DNA of 64,000 nt, taken from assembly GCF_947502895.1 (NCBI RefSeq), contig NZ_CANNBM010000001.1, positions 124,001 to 188,000 on the forward strand, read 5' to 3'. Within the stretch, counting starts at the first letter, position 1. Every line of letters starts with the position of its first letter. The position numbers and the translations under genes were made by a program. Below are positions 45,424 to 54,447 of this stretch, piece after piece. This stretch comes from an uncultured Sulfitobacter sp. (GTDB lineage: Bacteria; Pseudomonadota; Alphaproteobacteria; Rhodobacterales; Rhodobacteraceae). The notes beneath the pieces are model-generated. The model worked only from the letters and a program-made list of their open reading frames with translations. It searched no databases and was not told where the DNA came from.

Positions 45424-45885
45424 TTGCTCGACACTTTTGAAAAGCTGATATTGAAGGTTCTGCAGCGTGACGGACGCGCAAGCACGCAGGCGCTGTCAGA
45501 GTCTGTTGGGTTATCCCCCTCGCCATGTTGGCGCCGTGTCAAACGGCTCGAAGAAGATGGCTACATCACCCGTTACGCGGCAATCCTTGATGGCAAGAAA
45601 CTGGGTCTGCGCGCCCTTGCGCATGTGCAGGTGTCGCTCGTTGACCATGAACCTGCTTCGATCAGCATATTCCAAGCCTTCATCGACAGGCATGAACAAG
45701 TGCTGGAATGTGCGTCAATTACGGGTGATTTTGACTACCTGCTAAAGGTCGCCGCTACCGACCCCGAAGGTTTAGAGCATTTTATCATGCGGGATCTGCT
45801 TGGCTTGAAGGTCGTAAAAACAACGACAACCATTTTCATACTAAGACAACTGAAAACATATGGCGCATTGCCAGTAGACCTCTGA
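45424..45885 (+). CDS. Lrp/AsnC-family transcriptional regulator
   Basis: A 153-aa regulator: N-terminal winged HTH (FEKLILKVLQRDGRASTQALSESVGLSPSPCWRRVKRLEEDG) and a C-terminal RAM effector domain (ALAHVQVSLVDHEPASISIFQAFI, ITGDFDYLLKV). I propose TTG at 45424 (LLDTFEKL) because the HTH begins at once, as in Lrp proteins; a GTG at 45340 would add a 28-residue tail unlike the family. Divergent position suggests it senses an amino or oxo acid and controls the TPP enzyme. Confidence 0.88.
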   Translation: MLDTFEKLILKVLQRDGRASTQALSESVGLSPSPCWRRVKRLEEDGYITRYAAILDGKKLGLRALAHVQVSLVDHEPASISIFQAFIDRHEQVLECASITGDFDYLLKVAATDPEGLEHFIMRDLLGLKVVKTTTTIFILRQLKTYGALPVDL

Positions 45886-46088
45886 ACCGCTCAGGTGTCG
45901 GCGTTACTATTCGATCCAACGGGGCACGCTGCCTGCTGAACCAGTCTGTTCATGTTATATGGACGCAAGTTTCAAGTGAAAACGAATGCATCAGCAGACA
46001 GCCCGCCCGCGGCGCACAGCGGGGTGTCCTTATTGGTGTTTCAGACTGATCTGCTCAAACAGAGATCACGCCAGCGCGCCCTGCAATC

Positions 46089-46910
46089 TCACCTATCATG
46101 TCCGGGGTTCTGGCGCGCCAGTTTGCGCATGAGGCCTGGCCAGACAAGGTTGTCCCCCATCCCAGGCGTGAACGCGGCAGCGGCTTGCCCTGCGACAGTG
46201 TCCGCCATCTCCGGTGGTTCTTCATGCAGCGCGCCCTCACCCGCAGCCTGCGCAAGAATCTGGGTCTTGCAGGCGTTTTCCAGAAAATACATCCGGAGGA
46301 AAGCAATGGCGCAATTGGGTCCAACAGTAAGCGTGCCGTGATTACGCAGCATCAAAAGACTTTTGGTGCCAATGTCCGAAACGATGCGTGCGCGTTCATC
46401 AAGATCAAGGGCAATACCCTCATAGTCATGATAGGCCAGATCATTGATGACAGTCATGGCAAACTGAGTATAGCGGCGCAGCCCGCCGTTTTGCACAGAG
46501 ACAGCAACGCCATAGGGTGTATGCACGTGAATTACACAGCCCGCGTCATCGCGATTAGCATGGATGGCACTATGAATGGTGAAACCTGCTGGATTGATGA
46601 AATAGGGTGTTTCGGAGCAGATGTTCCCGTCCAGATCAATTTTCACGAGGCAAGAGGCTGTCATCTCGTCAAACATCACCCCATAGGGGTTAATCAGGAA
46701 ACGTTCTTCACCATCTTCATCAGGAAGGCGCGCGGAGATGTGAGTGAACACAAGATCTGTCCAACCATGCATCGCGCATAACCGATAGGTCGCCGCCAGC
46801 TCACAGCGCAAGGTCCACTCGGCATCACTCACCACATCTTTGAGGCTGAGTAATGTCGCGGGATCGGGAATGTCGAATCCCCCTGCGCCGAGGGCTGTTT
46901 GCGTATTCAT
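46089..46910 (-). CDS. Class II aldolase/adducin-family protein
   Basis: A 273-aa zinc-type aldolase fold. The metal-binding elements are visible: VIHVHTPYGVAVS (His-x-His) and RNHGTLTVG (third His), preceded by FTHISARLPDE. ATG at 46910 follows GGGAGATCGAT. Substrates in the family range from sugar phosphates to acids; full-length bacterial members of this type often have no assigned reaction. It is separated from its neighbours by 200-360 bp and is probably monocistronic. Confidence 0.85.
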   Translation of the reverse strand: MNTQTALGAGGFDIPDPATLLSLKDVVSDAEWTLRCELAATYRLCAMHGWTDLVFTHISARLPDEDGEERFLINPYGVMFDEMTASCLVKIDLDGNICSETPYFINPAGFTIHSAIHANRDDAGCVIHVHTPYGVAVSVQNGGLRRYTQFAMTVINDLAYHDYEGIALDLDERARIVSDIGTKSLLMLRNHGTLTVGPNCAIAFLRMYFLENACKTQILAQAAGEGALHEEPPEMADTVAGQAAAAFTPGMGDNLVWPGLMRKLARQNPGHDR

Positions 46911-47272
46911 ATCGATCTCCCGTCCAAAACCAGCTGTTCTTTGCACTGTCGGACGGGGAAGTGGCACCTGTCAATTATGCGCGCGCAGCATAACGCGCAG
47001 TTGAAGCGCGATACGTATTTCGAAAGCGCGTATAAAAGCTGACCACCGCCACAGCGCAAAGATCGCTGTCGCATTGCGCCGAATTTACTCCGCACGAAAA
47101 GCGGCCCCAGAACATACGGTTTCTTGGCGGGGCATCCCTTGCGGTTGTCGTGGAGGGATCTGCTAGTGCATTTGCCAATGCTGACCGCAAGCCAAGCAAA
47201 GCAGCGGATAGCCTTGAAGGATAGCCCAAGCCACGCGGGACAGTTTCGTGCCCCGCGCAAGTATATGAGCGG
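46911..47272. other. Intergenic region upstream of class II aldolase gene
   Basis: A 362-bp stretch between the aldolase start and the MarR regulator stop, both on the minus strand. Frames across it are not convincing and lack Shine-Dalgarno sequences. I see no terminator with a U-tract and no clear operator. Confidence 0.45.
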
Positions 47273-47791
47273 TTAGTAGATGTACCGTATCTGATCGGTC
47301 CAATACCGCTCAACCCGTTTGAGCGATGCTGTTATCTCGATGATACCTTCGGGCCCCAGCACGCCGCGGTCTTCCAGACCCCCTGCATGACGTGCAAAAA
47401 GTTCGGCCACCACATCCCTGATATAGCGACCGTTTTCTGTCAAACGCACCCTGACCGAGCGACGGTCAATTTCGCAACGTTGATGGTGCATATACCCCAT
47501 CTCAACCAGCTTTTTCAGGTTATAGCTCACATTGCTGCCCTGATAGTAACCACGGCTCTTCAACTCGCCTGCCGTTACCTCGTTATCGCCGATGTTGAAC
47601 AACAACAGCGCCTGCACCGCGTTTATCTCCAAAACACCGACACGCTCGAACTCGTCCTTGATCACATCCAACAACAACCGATGCAGCCGCTCTACCAGTG
47701 AGAGCGCCTCCAGATATCCGGTCATGAACCCTTTTTCGGGGGGGAATGCTTTCTCATTGGCTGGCAGGCCAATGGGATCCTGAATACTCAT
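47273..47791 (-). CDS. ldtR: MarR-family regulator, LdtR-like
   Basis: A 172-aa winged-helix regulator. The central stretch EINAVQALLLFNIGDNEVTAGELKSRGYYQGSNVSYNLKKLVEMGY and the wing (RCEIDRRSVRVRLTENG) match, by recollection, LdtR of Liberibacter and Sinorhizobium, which activates an L,D-transpeptidase gene and osmotic tolerance. ATG at 47791. It is followed upstream by sdhE on the same strand. The gene symbol is a recognition call and not a tested identity. Confidence 0.8.
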   Translation of the reverse strand: MSIQDPIGLPANEKAFPPEKGFMTGYLEALSLVERLHRLLLDVIKDEFERVGVLEINAVQALLLFNIGDNEVTAGELKSRGYYQGSNVSYNLKKLVEMGYMHHQRCEIDRRSVRVRLTENGRYIRDVVAELFARHAGGLEDRGVLGPEGIIEITASLKRVERYWTDQIRYIY

Positions 47792-47873
47792 ACTACTCTC
47801 CGACTTTTGGTTGGCTATTGCGGTCAGAGTGCAGAATAAATCAGAATATTTCGTTAAAACCCTTACAAACAAA

Positions 47874-48164
47874 TTACCCTTTAGAAATATGGTCTTGGAT
47901 GGACTTTATTAATTCTACATAGGGTGGTTTTGGTGCGAACTGTCCAGTGACCCATTGGTAAAGGTCATGGTCGTTCTCATCGAGCAGATCATCGTAGAGG
48001 TCCAGCGATGCCTCCTCCATGTCGCCAAGGCACTCATCCGCATATGCCGACAGGATCAAATCCATTTCCTTAATTCCCCGCCGCATGGAACGCATGGCAA
48101 GGCGTTTGATGCGTACTTCACGCGGCTCGTTTTCGGGGCGGTCTGGGCGGGGCATTTCAAACAT
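47874..48164 (-). CDS. sdhE: Succinate dehydrogenase assembly factor 2 (SdhE)
   Basis: A 96-aa SdhE/SDHAF2 protein that promotes covalent FAD attachment to SdhA. The defining RGxxE motif is present (MRRGIKEMD), followed by acidic helices (EEASLDLYDDLLDENDHDLYQWVTG) ending the DUF339 domain. Its start overlaps the preceding XRE gene stop by 8 bp, so the two are co-translated. Confidence 0.92.
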   Translation of the reverse strand: MFEMPRPDRPENEPREVRIKRLAMRSMRRGIKEMDLILSAYADECLGDMEEASLDLYDDLLDENDHDLYQWVTGQFAPKPPYVELIKSIQDHISKG

Positions 48165-48573
48165 CAGCGCCCACCGTCATTACAGCGCGCATACGTTTTT
48201 CCAGTCGCGCCACCTTCTTCATGCTCTGGGACAGCTCAACCCGCAGGCTGCGCATCTCGTTTAACAGATCAGCCGCGTCGCTGTTCAGGACACTTGGCTC
48301 CTCTGTGCCGTCCAGCCCCTCGCCGCCACCGTTGATGAGCCACATCATCGAAACGTTCAACAAGCCTGCAAGCATGGACAAATGGTTCGCACGCGGCTCG
48401 GAAACGTCGTTTTCCCACGCGCGCAGTGTCGTCACCCGTACCCCCAGACGCCGCGCAAGCACGGCTTGCGTCATCCCCGCTGCATCACGGGCAGCCGCGA
48501 CACGATCCCCGAAAGTAGCCACATCGGGGCTATACCAATCGGTCGGTGTTTCGGAATCGTCTGAATGGGTCAT
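48157..48573 (-). CDS. XRE-family transcriptional regulator
   Basis: A 138-aa protein with a helix-turn-helix (VAAARDAAGMTQAVLARRLGVRVTTLRAWENDVSEPRANHLSMLAGLLNVS) and a C-terminal coiled coil (LLNEMRSLRVELSQSMKKVARLEKRMRAVM) for dimerisation. ATG at 48573 follows GGAGAAGACTA. It overlaps sdhE by 8 bp, linking an unknown regulatory input with Sdh flavinylation. Divergent from the aspartate aminotransferase gene. Confidence 0.85.
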   Translation of the reverse strand: MTHSDDSETPTDWYSPDVATFGDRVAAARDAAGMTQAVLARRLGVRVTTLRAWENDVSEPRANHLSMLAGLLNVSMMWLINGGGEGLDGTEEPSVLNSDAADLLNEMRSLRVELSQSMKKVARLEKRMRAVMTVGADV

Positions 48574-48665
48574 TAGTCTTCTCCTATCGCGCCAAAGACG
48601 CTTGCATACGCGGGGGGCCACCCCCTATGACTGACATGACCGCTGTATAACGTAATGAGGCCGAA

Positions 48666-49868
48666 ATGGAACTGCTCTCCCGTACACTTGCCCGCGTCAA
48701 ACCATCGCCCACCATCGCGGTGACGACGAAGGCGCAAGAACTCAAAGCAGCGGGCCGCGATATAATCGGCCTCGGCGCAGGCGAACCTGATTTTGACACA
48801 CCGCAGAACATCAAAGACGCGGCCGTCGCCGCAATCGCTGCGGGCAAAACAAAATACACGGCCGTGGATGGTATCGCCGAGTTGAAGCAGGCGATTTGCG
48901 CAAAGTTCAAGCGTGACAACGGGCTGGACTATACGCCCTCCCAAGTAAGCGTTTCGAGCGGTGGCAAACAGGTGCTTTACAATGCGCTCATGGCCACTCT
49001 CAATGAAGGCGACGAGGTCGTGATCCCTGCCCCGTATTGGGTCAGCTATCCGGATATGGTTCTGTTGGCTGGCGGCACCCCTGTTATCGCCGAGGCCTCT
49101 TTGCAGACCGGTTTCAAACTGACGGCTGATCAGCTGGAAGCGGCGATTACAGACAAGACAAAGTGGTTGATTTTCAACTCGCCGTCCAACCCGACTGGTG
49201 CGGGTTACACTTGGGACGAACTCAAGCAGCTGACAGACGTGCTGATGCGCCACCCGCATGTCTGGGTGATGACCGATGATATGTATGAGCATCTGGTCTA
49301 TGATGATTTCAAGTTCTGTACCCCAGCGCAGGTGGAGCCACGCCTTTATGACCGCACGTTGACAGTGAATGGTGTCTCGAAGGCTTATTCCATGACGGGT
49401 TGGCGCATCGGCTATGCTGCCGGGCCGGAAAAACTGATTGGTGCAATGCGCAAGGTCCAGTCGCAATCCACCTCCAACCCCTGCACGATCAGCCAATGGG
49501 CCGCAGTCGAGGCGCTGAACGGGACACAAGACTACATTGTTCCCAACAACGAGATGTTTGTCCGCCGCCGCAATCTGGTGGTGGAAATGCTGAATGCAGC
49601 CGAGGGTATTCGCTGCCCCGTACCTGATGGTGCATTCTATGTGTATCCGTCGATTGCCGGCTGTATTGGCAAGACATCCAAAGCAGGCACTGTCATTGAA
49701 AATGACGAAATCTTTGCGACGGCATTGCTGGAGGAAACAGGTGTGGCGGTGGTCTTTGGTGCTGCCTTTGGCCTCAGCCCCAACTTCCGCGTCAGCTATG
49801 CGACGTCAGACGAAAATCTGGTAGAAGCCTGCAAACGGATCACCGATTTTTGCGCTAGCCTGAGCTGA
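48666..49868 (+). CDS. aatA: Aspartate aminotransferase (class I)
   Basis: A 400-aa PLP aminotransferase interconverting aspartate and oxaloacetate with 2-oxoglutarate/glutamate. Motifs: GAGEPDFDTP, SSPSNPTGAGY-type loop (FNSPSNPTGAGY), TDDMYEHLVYD, and the PLP Lys239 in NGVSKAYSMTGWRIGY. Subgroup Ib features (as in Rhizobium AatA) fit the length. A terminator-like hairpin follows. Confidence 0.92.
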   Translation: MELLSRTLARVKPSPTIAVTTKAQELKAAGRDIIGLGAGEPDFDTPQNIKDAAVAAIAAGKTKYTAVDGIAELKQAICAKFKRDNGLDYTPSQVSVSSGGKQVLYNALMATLNEGDEVVIPAPYWVSYPDMVLLAGGTPVIAEASLQTGFKLTADQLEAAITDKTKWLIFNSPSNPTGAGYTWDELKQLTDVLMRHPHVWVMTDDMYEHLVYDDFKFCTPAQVEPRLYDRTLTVNGVSKAYSMTGWRIGYAAGPEKLIGAMRKVQSQSTSNPCTISQWAAVEALNGTQDYIVPNNEMFVRRRNLVVEMLNAAEGIRCPVPDGAFYVYPSIAGCIGKTSKAGTVIENDEIFATALLEETGVAVVFGAAFGLSPNFRVSYATSDENLVEACKRITDFCASLS

Positions 49869-49874
49869 GCATCA

Positions 49875-49900
49875 GGGCGGCGCATCGTGCGCTGCCCTTT
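49875..49900 (+). terminator. Probable terminator after aspartate aminotransferase
   Basis: Ten paired bases (GGGCGGCGCA / TGCGCTGCCC, one G-U) around a 3-nt loop, then TTT, 6 bp after the stop. The short U-tract makes it a weak terminator; the next gene may be read through. Confidence 0.6.
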
Positions 49901-49927
49901 CCACAGACAAAACGAAGGACCCGACCC

Positions 49928-50329
49928 ATGGCCGACAAGCTGCCCGAATACTATTTTCGCGTGCGCGAAAACGGCGCGTTTGTCTTTAGACTTGATACCG
50001 AAAACCGCCAGCGGCGCATCGAGATGGACCAGATCGCCGTTCTCAACATGCGCAATGGCGAGATCAAGGCGCATGGCGACCGCAATCTGTCCGAAACAGA
50101 TATCACCGCAATCAAGGACTGGATGAACGAACGCGCGCGTACCCTCGCCCACCGTGAGATTGACGACATCTTACGTGCGGTCGACTATCTTAACACCACA
50201 ACCCATTGGGTCCAAAGCCGCGCAACGGATGAACAGTTAGAGGCCGTGACGGACCCGCTGCTGCTGGCGATGCATGACCTGCGCAGCACGCTGGTGCGCA
50301 AAAAAGCAGCGCGGCTAACGCAAGACTAA
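49928..50329 (+). CDS. Conserved hypothetical protein (133 aa)
   Basis: A soluble, charged 133-aa protein (MADKLPEYYFRVRENGAFVFRLDTENRQRRIEMDQIAVLNMRNGEIKAHG). Predicted beta-rich N-terminal half and helical second half (ITAIKDWMNERARTLAHREIDDILRAVDYLNTTTHWVQSRAT). No signal or membrane segment. A good ATG context and clean coding frame support a real gene. It ends 4 bp into the convergent MATE gene. I do not recognise its function. Confidence 0.7.
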   Translation: MADKLPEYYFRVRENGAFVFRLDTENRQRRIEMDQIAVLNMRNGEIKAHGDRNLSETDITAIKDWMNERARTLAHREIDDILRAVDYLNTTTHWVQSRATDEQLEAVTDPLLLAMHDLRSTLVRKKAARLTQD

Positions 50330-51717
50330 GCGACAGGGGTTTGCCCCGTTGATGCGCTGCGCCCTGCGCGTACGTTCGGCAAGACCGTGCGCCAAAAACG
50401 GACATTCAGCAACACTGCGGCCACGCCCAAGCCGATACCAAGTCCTGCCCAAACGCCCACACCTTCCAGTCCAAAGGTAAAGCCCAACAAATATGATATC
50501 GGTACCCCAATGCCCCAATAGCTGATCGCGGCATATACCATGGGTCGCCGCGTATCCTGCACCCCGCGCAGAACACCCAACGCAATGGCCTGCGTGCCAT
50601 CCACCAGTTGGAAAAGCCCCGCCATAAACAGAATACCAACCCCGATTTGCAAGATTTGCGCGCGGGCCGGATCATCATCAAGGATGAAAATGCTGATAAA
50701 GAACTCTGGAAACAAAAAGAAACAAGAAACAGTCAGCACAGAGAACACCAGCGACATGACTGTCACAATCCGCGCCCCCCGCGCCAGATGATCGGCATCC
50801 GAACGGCCATATGCATTGCCCGCCCGCACTGTGGCCGCATTGCTCAGCCCTAGATGCACCATAAAGGTGATCGACACCAACTGTAGCCCGATCCCGTGTG
50901 CGGCCAGCGGTATTGTCCCCAGCCAGCCCATCATCAAAGCAGAGGCCGCAAACAGCCCCACTTCGCTCAGCGCGGTGATCGAAATCGGCCAACCTAATGA
51001 GAATACTTTTCGCAACATGTCCCAATCCGCAGCCCAGAGGCGGCGGAACAGGTCGTGCTCGGACAGTGCGATGCGCACATAGATTACCACCCCGACCAGC
51101 GACACGATCTGCGTACACAGCGATGCAATCGCCGCACCGCGCACGCCCATTTCCGGGGCCCCCCAGTTTCCGAATATCAGCGCGTAATTGACAACCGCAT
51201 TTACCACAGCCGCCAGCACCGTGATCCACAGCACGATCTGGGTCCGCTCCAGTGCGGCAAGATAGCTTTTGAGAACCATGACAAACAATGCAGGCAAAAT
51301 GCCCCAACCCGCGATGGCCAGATACTCAGCCGAGCGCACGACCACATCCTCACCCTGCCCCATCAGCCGCAATATCGGCCCCGCAAAAAGCATCAAAGGC
51401 AAAGCAAGCAGAGCAAACCCGAAGCTGAGCCAAAGACCCATACGTGTGCTGCGCCTGACCGTTACCTCGTCGCCTTCCGCCTGTGCCGTCGCGACAATGG
51501 GCATCACGGCCCACGCATACCCGGAGCCAAAAATAAACAGCACAAAGAAGTAGGTCGAGGCCAGCGTGACAGCAGCCAGCGCTTCTACCCCGTACCAGCC
51601 CAGCATCACCGTATCGGTCACGCCAATCGCCATCTGCGCCAAATGCCCGCCGATCAACGGAAGGCCAAGAATCGCAATTGCACGAACGTGGGCGGGGGTG
51701 GACATGGTTTGATGCAT
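50326..51717 (-). CDS. MATE-family multidrug efflux transporter
   Basis: A 463-aa inner-membrane antiporter with twelve predicted helices in two internally related halves (LGLPLIGGHLAQMAIGVTDTVMLGW and LGWPISITALSEVGLFAASALMMGWLG are the matching first helices). NorM-type members expel cationic drugs with Na+ or H+. It is divergent from an alpha/beta hydrolase. Confidence 0.9.
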   Translation of the reverse strand: MHQTMSTPAHVRAIAILGLPLIGGHLAQMAIGVTDTVMLGWYGVEALAAVTLASTYFFVLFIFGSGYAWAVMPIVATAQAEGDEVTVRRSTRMGLWLSFGFALLALPLMLFAGPILRLMGQGEDVVVRSAEYLAIAGWGILPALFVMVLKSYLAALERTQIVLWITVLAAVVNAVVNYALIFGNWGAPEMGVRGAAIASLCTQIVSLVGVVIYVRIALSEHDLFRRLWAADWDMLRKVFSLGWPISITALSEVGLFAASALMMGWLGTIPLAAHGIGLQLVSITFMVHLGLSNAATVRAGNAYGRSDADHLARGARIVTVMSLVFSVLTVSCFFLFPEFFISIFILDDDPARAQILQIGVGILFMAGLFQLVDGTQAIALGVLRGVQDTRRPMVYAAISYWGIGVPISYLLGFTFGLEGVGVWAGLGIGLGVAAVLLNVRFWRTVLPNVRAGRSASTGQTPVA

Positions 51718-51876
51718 AACCTCTGTCTAGGCCGAACCGTGGCTGTCGAAAAGCGGCAAATGTCCCGCGACACGCTTGGCATCGTGATGTTACGTCATCG
51801 CTCGATCTGCCCGATTGTACAGCGTGGCAGATCCACCGTAGGCTTGAAGGGACAGCAGATACGCAAGAGGACCGAC

Positions 51877-52749
51877 ATGGCAGATCATTGGACCGAGACA
51901 GTCGAACTGAACGGGGAGACGTTTTTTCTGCGCCACTGGGGCAACAAGGCAGCGCCCAAGATATTGATGCTACACGGGTTTCCCGAATACTCTGGAGCAT
52001 GGAATGATCTGGCCCCGTTGTTGGCCACGCGCTATCACTGTATCGCACCCGACCAGCGCGGCTATGGCCAAAGCTGGCGGCCTGCCGACCCTGCTCTCTA
52101 CAAAACGGCTCTGCTTGTTTCTGATCTGTTCACGTTGATCGGGGACGAGCCTGTGATCGTTCTAGGCCATGATTGGGGGGCCTCTGTCGCTTATGCGCTG
52201 ACCATCGGGCGGCCCGATCTGGTATCAAAGCTTATTATAATGAATGGCGTACACCCCGCCCCCTTCCAGCGCGAATTGGCAAAAGGTGGCCCACAGACGG
52301 ACGCCTCGCAGTATATTCACTTTCTGCGACGAGAAGGATCAGAGGACATTCTGGCCGCCGATGATTTTGCCAGACTTATGGGGCTGTTTTCAGCTCATAT
52401 GGACATGGACTGGCTGAAGGGCGAGACACTGGCAGGCTACAAAGCCGCTTGGCGTGACGCAGCGGGACTGCGTGGCATGGTCAACTGGTATCGTGCATCC
52501 CCTCTGAAAATCGGCACTTCGGGCGAAGCGATTGAAGGGCTGAGCTTTGACCCTGCACGCCTGCAAGTCCGTTGTCCGCATCTGCTGGTCTGGGGCACTG
52601 CAGATACCGCTTTGCTGCCTGAAACAACACAAGGGCTTGAGGACTATGCCCCCGACCTCACCCGTGTAGAGATTGAAGGGGTGGACCACTGGCTGCACCA
52701 CCAAAAGCCGAGGGAAGTTGCTGATGCTGTTCTGGACTGGCTGGGATAA
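51877..52749 (+). CDS. Alpha/beta hydrolase, epoxide-hydrolase-like
   Basis: A 290-aa alpha/beta hydrolase. HGFP (33-36) forms the oxyanion hole; the nucleophile elbow GHDWGAS puts Asp99 at the catalytic place, as in epoxide hydrolases and dehalogenases, not esterases. The cap has a Tyr in MVNWYRASP, typical of epoxide hydrolases. The acid lies in WGTADTALL and the His in GVDHWLHHQ. I choose ATG 51877 (MADHWTETVELNGE); the open frame back to 51055 runs antisense to the MATE gene and is not coding. Confidence 0.85.
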   Translation: MADHWTETVELNGETFFLRHWGNKAAPKILMLHGFPEYSGAWNDLAPLLATRYHCIAPDQRGYGQSWRPADPALYKTALLVSDLFTLIGDEPVIVLGHDWGASVAYALTIGRPDLVSKLIIMNGVHPAPFQRELAKGGPQTDASQYIHFLRREGSEDILAADDFARLMGLFSAHMDMDWLKGETLAGYKAAWRDAAGLRGMVNWYRASPLKIGTSGEAIEGLSFDPARLQVRCPHLLVWGTADTALLPETTQGLEDYAPDLTRVEIEGVDHWLHHQKPREVADAVLDWLG

Positions 52750-53259
52750 AAACCGAGACCGCGATCAGAAAAGGCAGGCGCACAGTGCTGCCGAGGCAAA
52801 TTTGGTTTACCGCTGTATCCCGTGCAATTAATGGCCATTGTATTGCGCACCCAAGCCAAGGTGCACAGCTTTCAACCCACGATGGGCGCTGTCTGACACC
52901 TTTGCCAATCCCCCTTGGCTCAAATTTGCGTATCTCTTTGCCTAACGGGGCAAATAGAAATAGTTATTCATGCAGTTCGGTCAAAGGCGATACGCGTGAC
53001 ATCCCAGCCCCGACATTTCAGCAGGTGACTGGAATTTAGCAGCTTTGCCAATTGGTTGTGTCTTCACTCGCGTGCTTAACAATACCCTATTTTACGGTGA
53101 GCATCCTGCGTTGGCTCGCGGGTTTGATTCCGCACATGCAATTGGACCGGCTGGATACGGCGTGCTTCGGTTTAGACCGCGACCACGCACATCACTGCTG
53201 ACATCACGTGGTCAGCAGTGATGTGCTAGTTCAGTAGACCAGCGCACCGAGAAAGCCTG
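52750..53259. other. Long intergenic region with strong hairpin
   Basis: A 510-bp region between the hydrolase and the DMT transporter. The only notable structure is the 15-bp-armed hairpin at 53188-53225. No frame with a good start, Shine-Dalgarno and family likeness was found. The first 150 bp may be a decayed sequence. Confidence 0.5.
53188..53225. promoter_or_regulatory. Perfect 15-bp inverted repeat upstream of DMT transporter
   Basis: Arms CACATCACTGCTGAC and GTCAGCAGTGATGTG are perfectly complementary around an 8-nt spacer (ATCACGTG, itself partly palindromic). It ends 34 bp before the transporter ATG. No U-tract follows, so an operator or a mRNA leader hairpin is more likely than a terminator. 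Confidence 0.75.
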
Positions 53260-54168
53260 ATGAAACAACATACCAACTCCGAGCCAGACACCGCAGGTTA
53301 CAGCACAGTCAGAAAAGGCAAACATGGTGTCATTCTGTTATGCCTGTCTGCATTGGCGTTCAGCACAGCAGGCATCTTTACAAAATCAGTAGACGCGAAC
53401 GCATGGGATGTCATCTTTTGGCGTGGCCTTAGCGGGACGGTATTCACGTTGATGTTTTTATACGCCCGCGCAGGAATGAAAGACGAGTGGCATCGTTTTG
53501 GCACATCCGCACTGTTGGCCACTGCACTGATGGCATCGGGGACAGCCGCCTTTATACCTGCATTCAAACTGACAAGCGTCGCAAACGTAGCATTGATCTG
53601 GGCCACAGCACCTTTCTTTAGTGCCATACTGGCATGGCTGTTCATCAAAGAAGCGCCATCAACAAAGGTCGTCATCTGTAGTGGGTTTGCATTTATCGGT
53701 GTCGCGGTGACAGTGCTGAGCGCACATGCAGATGGCAATGTCGCGGGGGACATGCTTGCTTTGTGGATGACCTTGATGATGTCTGCCGCCATGGTCATTT
53801 ATAGGGCCCGACCCAAAACCCCAACCAAGCTGCCCGCTGCATTCTCGTCTGTTATTCTACTACCCTTCGCGCTCGCGCTGTCTGATCCATCGCAGGTAGC
53901 AGTCGCGGAAATCGGCGTCTTGCTTGTCTTCGGTGTGGTGTTTGCCGTTGCATCGGTCCTGCTGGCCGAAGGCGCGCGCTGGATCCCTTCAGCGCAAGCT
54001 GCTTTGGTCAGCGCACTTGAAACGCCATTGGCACCAATCTGGGCTGTTTTGATCTTGGCAGAATGGCCCGCCAATACGACAATTACTGGCGGCGCAATCA
54101 TCATGGTGGCCGTATTCGCATCACAAGCTTCACTGCAATCTGCAGATACGCACCACAGTCGCCGCTGA
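53260..54168 (+). CDS. DMT/EamA-family transporter
   Basis: A 302-aa inner-membrane protein with ten hydrophobic helices arranged as two EamA domains (GVILLCLSALAFSTAGIFTK...; second from about residue 165). Signature elements include VALIWATAPFFSAILAWLFIKE. Members export amino acids or metabolites. The ATG at 53260 lies 34 bp after a strong hairpin that may regulate it. Confidence 0.85.
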   Translation: MKQHTNSEPDTAGYSTVRKGKHGVILLCLSALAFSTAGIFTKSVDANAWDVIFWRGLSGTVFTLMFLYARAGMKDEWHRFGTSALLATALMASGTAAFIPAFKLTSVANVALIWATAPFFSAILAWLFIKEAPSTKVVICSGFAFIGVAVTVLSAHADGNVAGDMLALWMTLMMSAAMVIYRARPKTPTKLPAAFSSVILLPFALALSDPSQVAVAEIGVLLVFGVVFAVASVLLAEGARWIPSAQAALVSALETPLAPIWAVLILAEWPANTTITGGAIIMVAVFASQASLQSADTHHSRR

Positions 54169-54447
54169 CCCGATTGTGAGACAAACCCACCGCAATTTTC
54201 AGAACGAACCAATTAGACAGATCATATTACCTGCTGCGGAAGCCAGCAGCTGATGCCCCCCCCCGCATGGTGCCAAGGGCGTTCCATAACTAACCCTTAC
54301 CCAAACGCGGGGGAGGCAAACCTAAACGTCAGGAATTGGCTGGGCCTGCAAGCGGGAAAGCGGACCGATGCATTATACGATGCACACTTTCTTCTTCGTT
54401 ATTTTCAAAGCAAGGAGGAACCGCACTCCGTTCCAGCGTTCTTGGCT
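54169..54447. other. Intergenic region after DMT transporter
   Basis: A 279-bp convergent gap. An open frame at 54253-54564 overlaps the AhpD-like gene and has no supporting features. Nothing else is recognised. Confidence 0.45.

Noticed and set aside
51055..51876. N-terminal extension of the alpha/beta hydrolase frame
   Set aside because: It is antisense to the MATE transporter and lacks conserved sequence; ATG 51877 gives the normal family length.
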